This document shows positions 61,975-64,000 of a stretch of 64,000 nucleotides of DNA, piece after piece (position 1 is the stretch's first letter; the number at the start of each line of letters is the position of its first letter). Below the pieces are notes generated by a model, which did no database searches, was not told the DNA's origin, and worked only from the letters and a program-made list of their open reading frames with translations. Origin of the DNA: Anisakis pegreffii (lineage: Eukaryota > Nematoda > Chromadorea > Rhabditida > Anisakidae); the NCBI GenBank assembly GCA_035041965.1, contig JAPYMA010000539.1, positions 1-64,000 of the forward strand. The letters are read 5' to 3'. A program made the position numbers and the translations under genes.

Positions 61975-63964
61975 ACTCTACAAGCGCTGAATTGTCGAAT
62001 TTGTCATCAAGAGGTGCTGGTGCTAAGGATACGCACAGTTATGTGGGATTCGCAAATTTTCCAAATCAGGTTTTCCGACGTGCTGTCAAAAACGGTTTTG
62101 AGTTCACGCTCATGGTTGTTGGTAGGTTTCTTCGTGAAGTTTTCTTGGTTTTTAATCCCTCCCTCCTAATCGTATGGGTTGATAGATAAGCTTGGGAATT
62201 TCACAACGGTCTGGAATGGTAATGTAGTGGTTATGATATCCTATTTCTTATTTTGACTTGACGAAAGCTTTTGCGAATCAGGACAATCCGGTTTGGGCAA
62301 GTCGACATTCATAAACTCGCTATTCTCGACCGAAGTTAACAATCCTGCACCTCATCCGGAGAAAACACTTGCGCCAACGACTCAAATCGAAGAGAAAACC
62401 GTCCGGCTGATAGAGAACGGTGTGGCGTTGAACCTGACTCTGGTGGATTGTCCAGGATTTGGCGATGCTATTGACAATAATAAATGGTTTGTCAGCTTTA
62501 AAGTTTCTAGAGTTTCTCTACGCTATATTGGTAAACTGCTGTATGAAAATCATGAAAGCACTCACTTCCACTGAGATTCTCATTCTGGAGTAGTGAATCC
62601 AATCATTTCATGAACAATGAAAAATCTCTGTGTTTAAGTTGGGAGCCAGTTGTGGATTTTGTGGAGCGAAAATACTTGGAGTATTTCTCAGAGGAGACGA
62701 AAATCGAACGATGTGCAATCATTCCAGACAAACGTGTTCACTTGTGTCTCTATTTCATAGCACCTACTGGACACGGGTAGGTCAACGAATTACCTAAATG
62801 CTCATTTTGCTGATACTTCCATATTTAGATCAATGAACCTTCACTGAATTCTTTCAGTTGCGAGCATTGGACGCTGCTGAAATGTACTGTTCCTGTTCTT
62901 CATTTTTATTTGTCTAGATTTACCGTAAAGAATGTTTTTGGAATGTTCGTGAAGCTGTCGAATCAGTTTCGTTGAATTGATCGTATTGTATATCTTTCAG
63001 ATTGAAGCAATTGGATATTGAATTCATGAAACGTTTACATGAACGTGTAAACGTGATTCCAGTTATTGCGAAGGCTGATACGATGACTGCTGATGAGTTG
63101 ATTAGATTCAAGGCACAGGTTCGGCAATCATGAAGAATTTTCTTTGAGATGAGGGGAATGGTTACCACCTGCGATTACCACCTACAGATTTCACTTTTGT
63201 TAGGAAATGAATGGCAAAACAAAATGAAAAATTGTGTCGTTCGAAAAATTGGCATTAAGTTTAGTTCCAGTATTAATATTCTGAAAATGTTGAACTGCTC
63301 AACAAGTTCAATGAACTCGTCAGATTATGTGCATACAATTTAGATAACGAAGGAATTGAACGAAAACAACATCAAACTGTATAAATTTCCTGAAATAGAG
63401 GACGAAGATGAGAAGAAACAGTTCGATCCACTTAGAGAGCGAGTCCCGTTTGCCGTCATTGGTAGCAATCAGGTGACATTTTATCTCATTACACTATCAG
63501 AGTGTGGGATATTTTTTGCAAAATGCATTTGTGCATTGTCTTTGAAACGATTTGCGTCAAGATCGAGTTGTTGCTACGCATAACGGTTATAATCATGTGA
63601 AGGTGAAAGAAGTGAACGGGCGTCGAATTCGTTACCGTGAATATCCGTGGGGAGTGGTCGAGGTGGAGAATTTAAAGCACAACGATTTCATTGCACTTCG
63701 AGACCTGATTATAAGGTGTGGAAATTTATTCGATTATCATTTCAGAGTTTACTTTTAGCTTTTAGCTAGTTCAATAGATAATTGTTTTGATGTAGACTTC
63801 AAGAGAATGGTATTGAGTTCAGTGACCATTTCTTGATTGTTGATTGTTTGAACGAGTGAATTTAGAACGTACCTGATCGATATGATAGCGGTGACACGAA
63901 GTGTGCACTACGAGAATTTTCGTTTTCGACAAATGAACAAAGGACCGAAAAATACGATTGATCA
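61975..63964 (+). CDS. unc-59: Septin, UNC-59/SEPT7 type, both ends missing
   Basis: Septins are GTP-binding proteins that form filaments at the cleavage furrow and cell cortex; UNC-59 pairs with UNC-61 in C. elegans. Exons: 61975-62121, 62282-62486, 62639-62776, 63001-63118, 63344-63472, 63603-63715, 63866-63964, all in phase. In order one sees [21 protein letters not shown]-loop GQSGLGKS, G3 [41 protein letters not shown]4 [27 protein letters not shown] of the septin unique element, and [11 protein letters not shown]. The Thr of the usual DTPG is Cys here. The acceptor at 63603 was chosen because it gives the same IGSN to YREYPWG spacing as UNC-59; another at 63562 gives the wrong phase. 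The N-terminal exon is not found, and the C-terminal coiled coil lies beyond the window. Confidence 0.95.
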
Positions 63965-64000
63965 GTTAGTTTTTGATGATCATTTGGGGTGCGTTTATTA

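Overview
The window is nuclear DNA from an animal, most likely a nematode. It is AT-rich, and its genes are cut into short exons by introns that mostly end in the nematode-type acceptor TTTCAG. The closest remembered relatives of the proteins are Caenorhabditis genes (UBC-9, the septin UNC-59, the C2-RGS protein RGS-7). A TTTCAG also lies 17 bases before the ubc-9 start codon, where a spliced leader could be added. All gene models were built by hand: exons were joined only where splice sites, reading phase and protein family agreed. No search was run, so orthology comes from remembered family sequences.

Layout. 1-5213 is a tandem satellite of 400-bp units; twelve copies look identical, and the array continues off the left edge. 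Then come two minus-strand housekeeping genes: a diphthamide synthesis subunit (DPH2, nine exons, 5524-8780) and the SUMO-conjugating enzyme UBC9 (four exons, 10198-11059). About 7 kb without a recognisable gene follows. A large plus-strand gene (about 18.2-42.1 kb, 19 exons) encodes a protein with a C2 domain and a C-terminal RGS domain, like RGS-7 of C. elegans and mammalian RGS3; a second start exon at 38.8 kb would give a short RGS-only form. Facing it tail to tail is a second RGS gene on the minus strand (45.5-48.5 kb, perhaps from 50.9 kb), whose RGS exons have the same lengths and phases, so the two are an inverted duplicate pair. 51-57 kb is mostly empty, with a weak uncharacterised plus-strand candidate. 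57.4-60.2 kb holds a LisH protein of the FOP/CEP43 centrosome family. A small minus-strand ORF with a LYR-like motif (61.4-61.7 kb) lies head to head with a septin gene (UNC-59/SEPT7 type) that runs off the right edge.

How the genes relate. They do not form one pathway. The two RGS proteins should shorten G-alpha signalling; RGS-7 in C. elegans acts on spindle positioning, the septin acts in cytokinesis and FOP-type proteins act at centrosomes, so several neighbours touch cell division, but nothing in the sequence shows co-regulation. I see no CRISPR array, operon of prokaryotic type, virus or intact transposon. The most unusual items are the homogeneous higher-order satellite, the inverted RGS pair and its shared substitution, two near-perfect hairpins, a G-quadruplex-forming run, and a long open frame overlapping a C2 exon.
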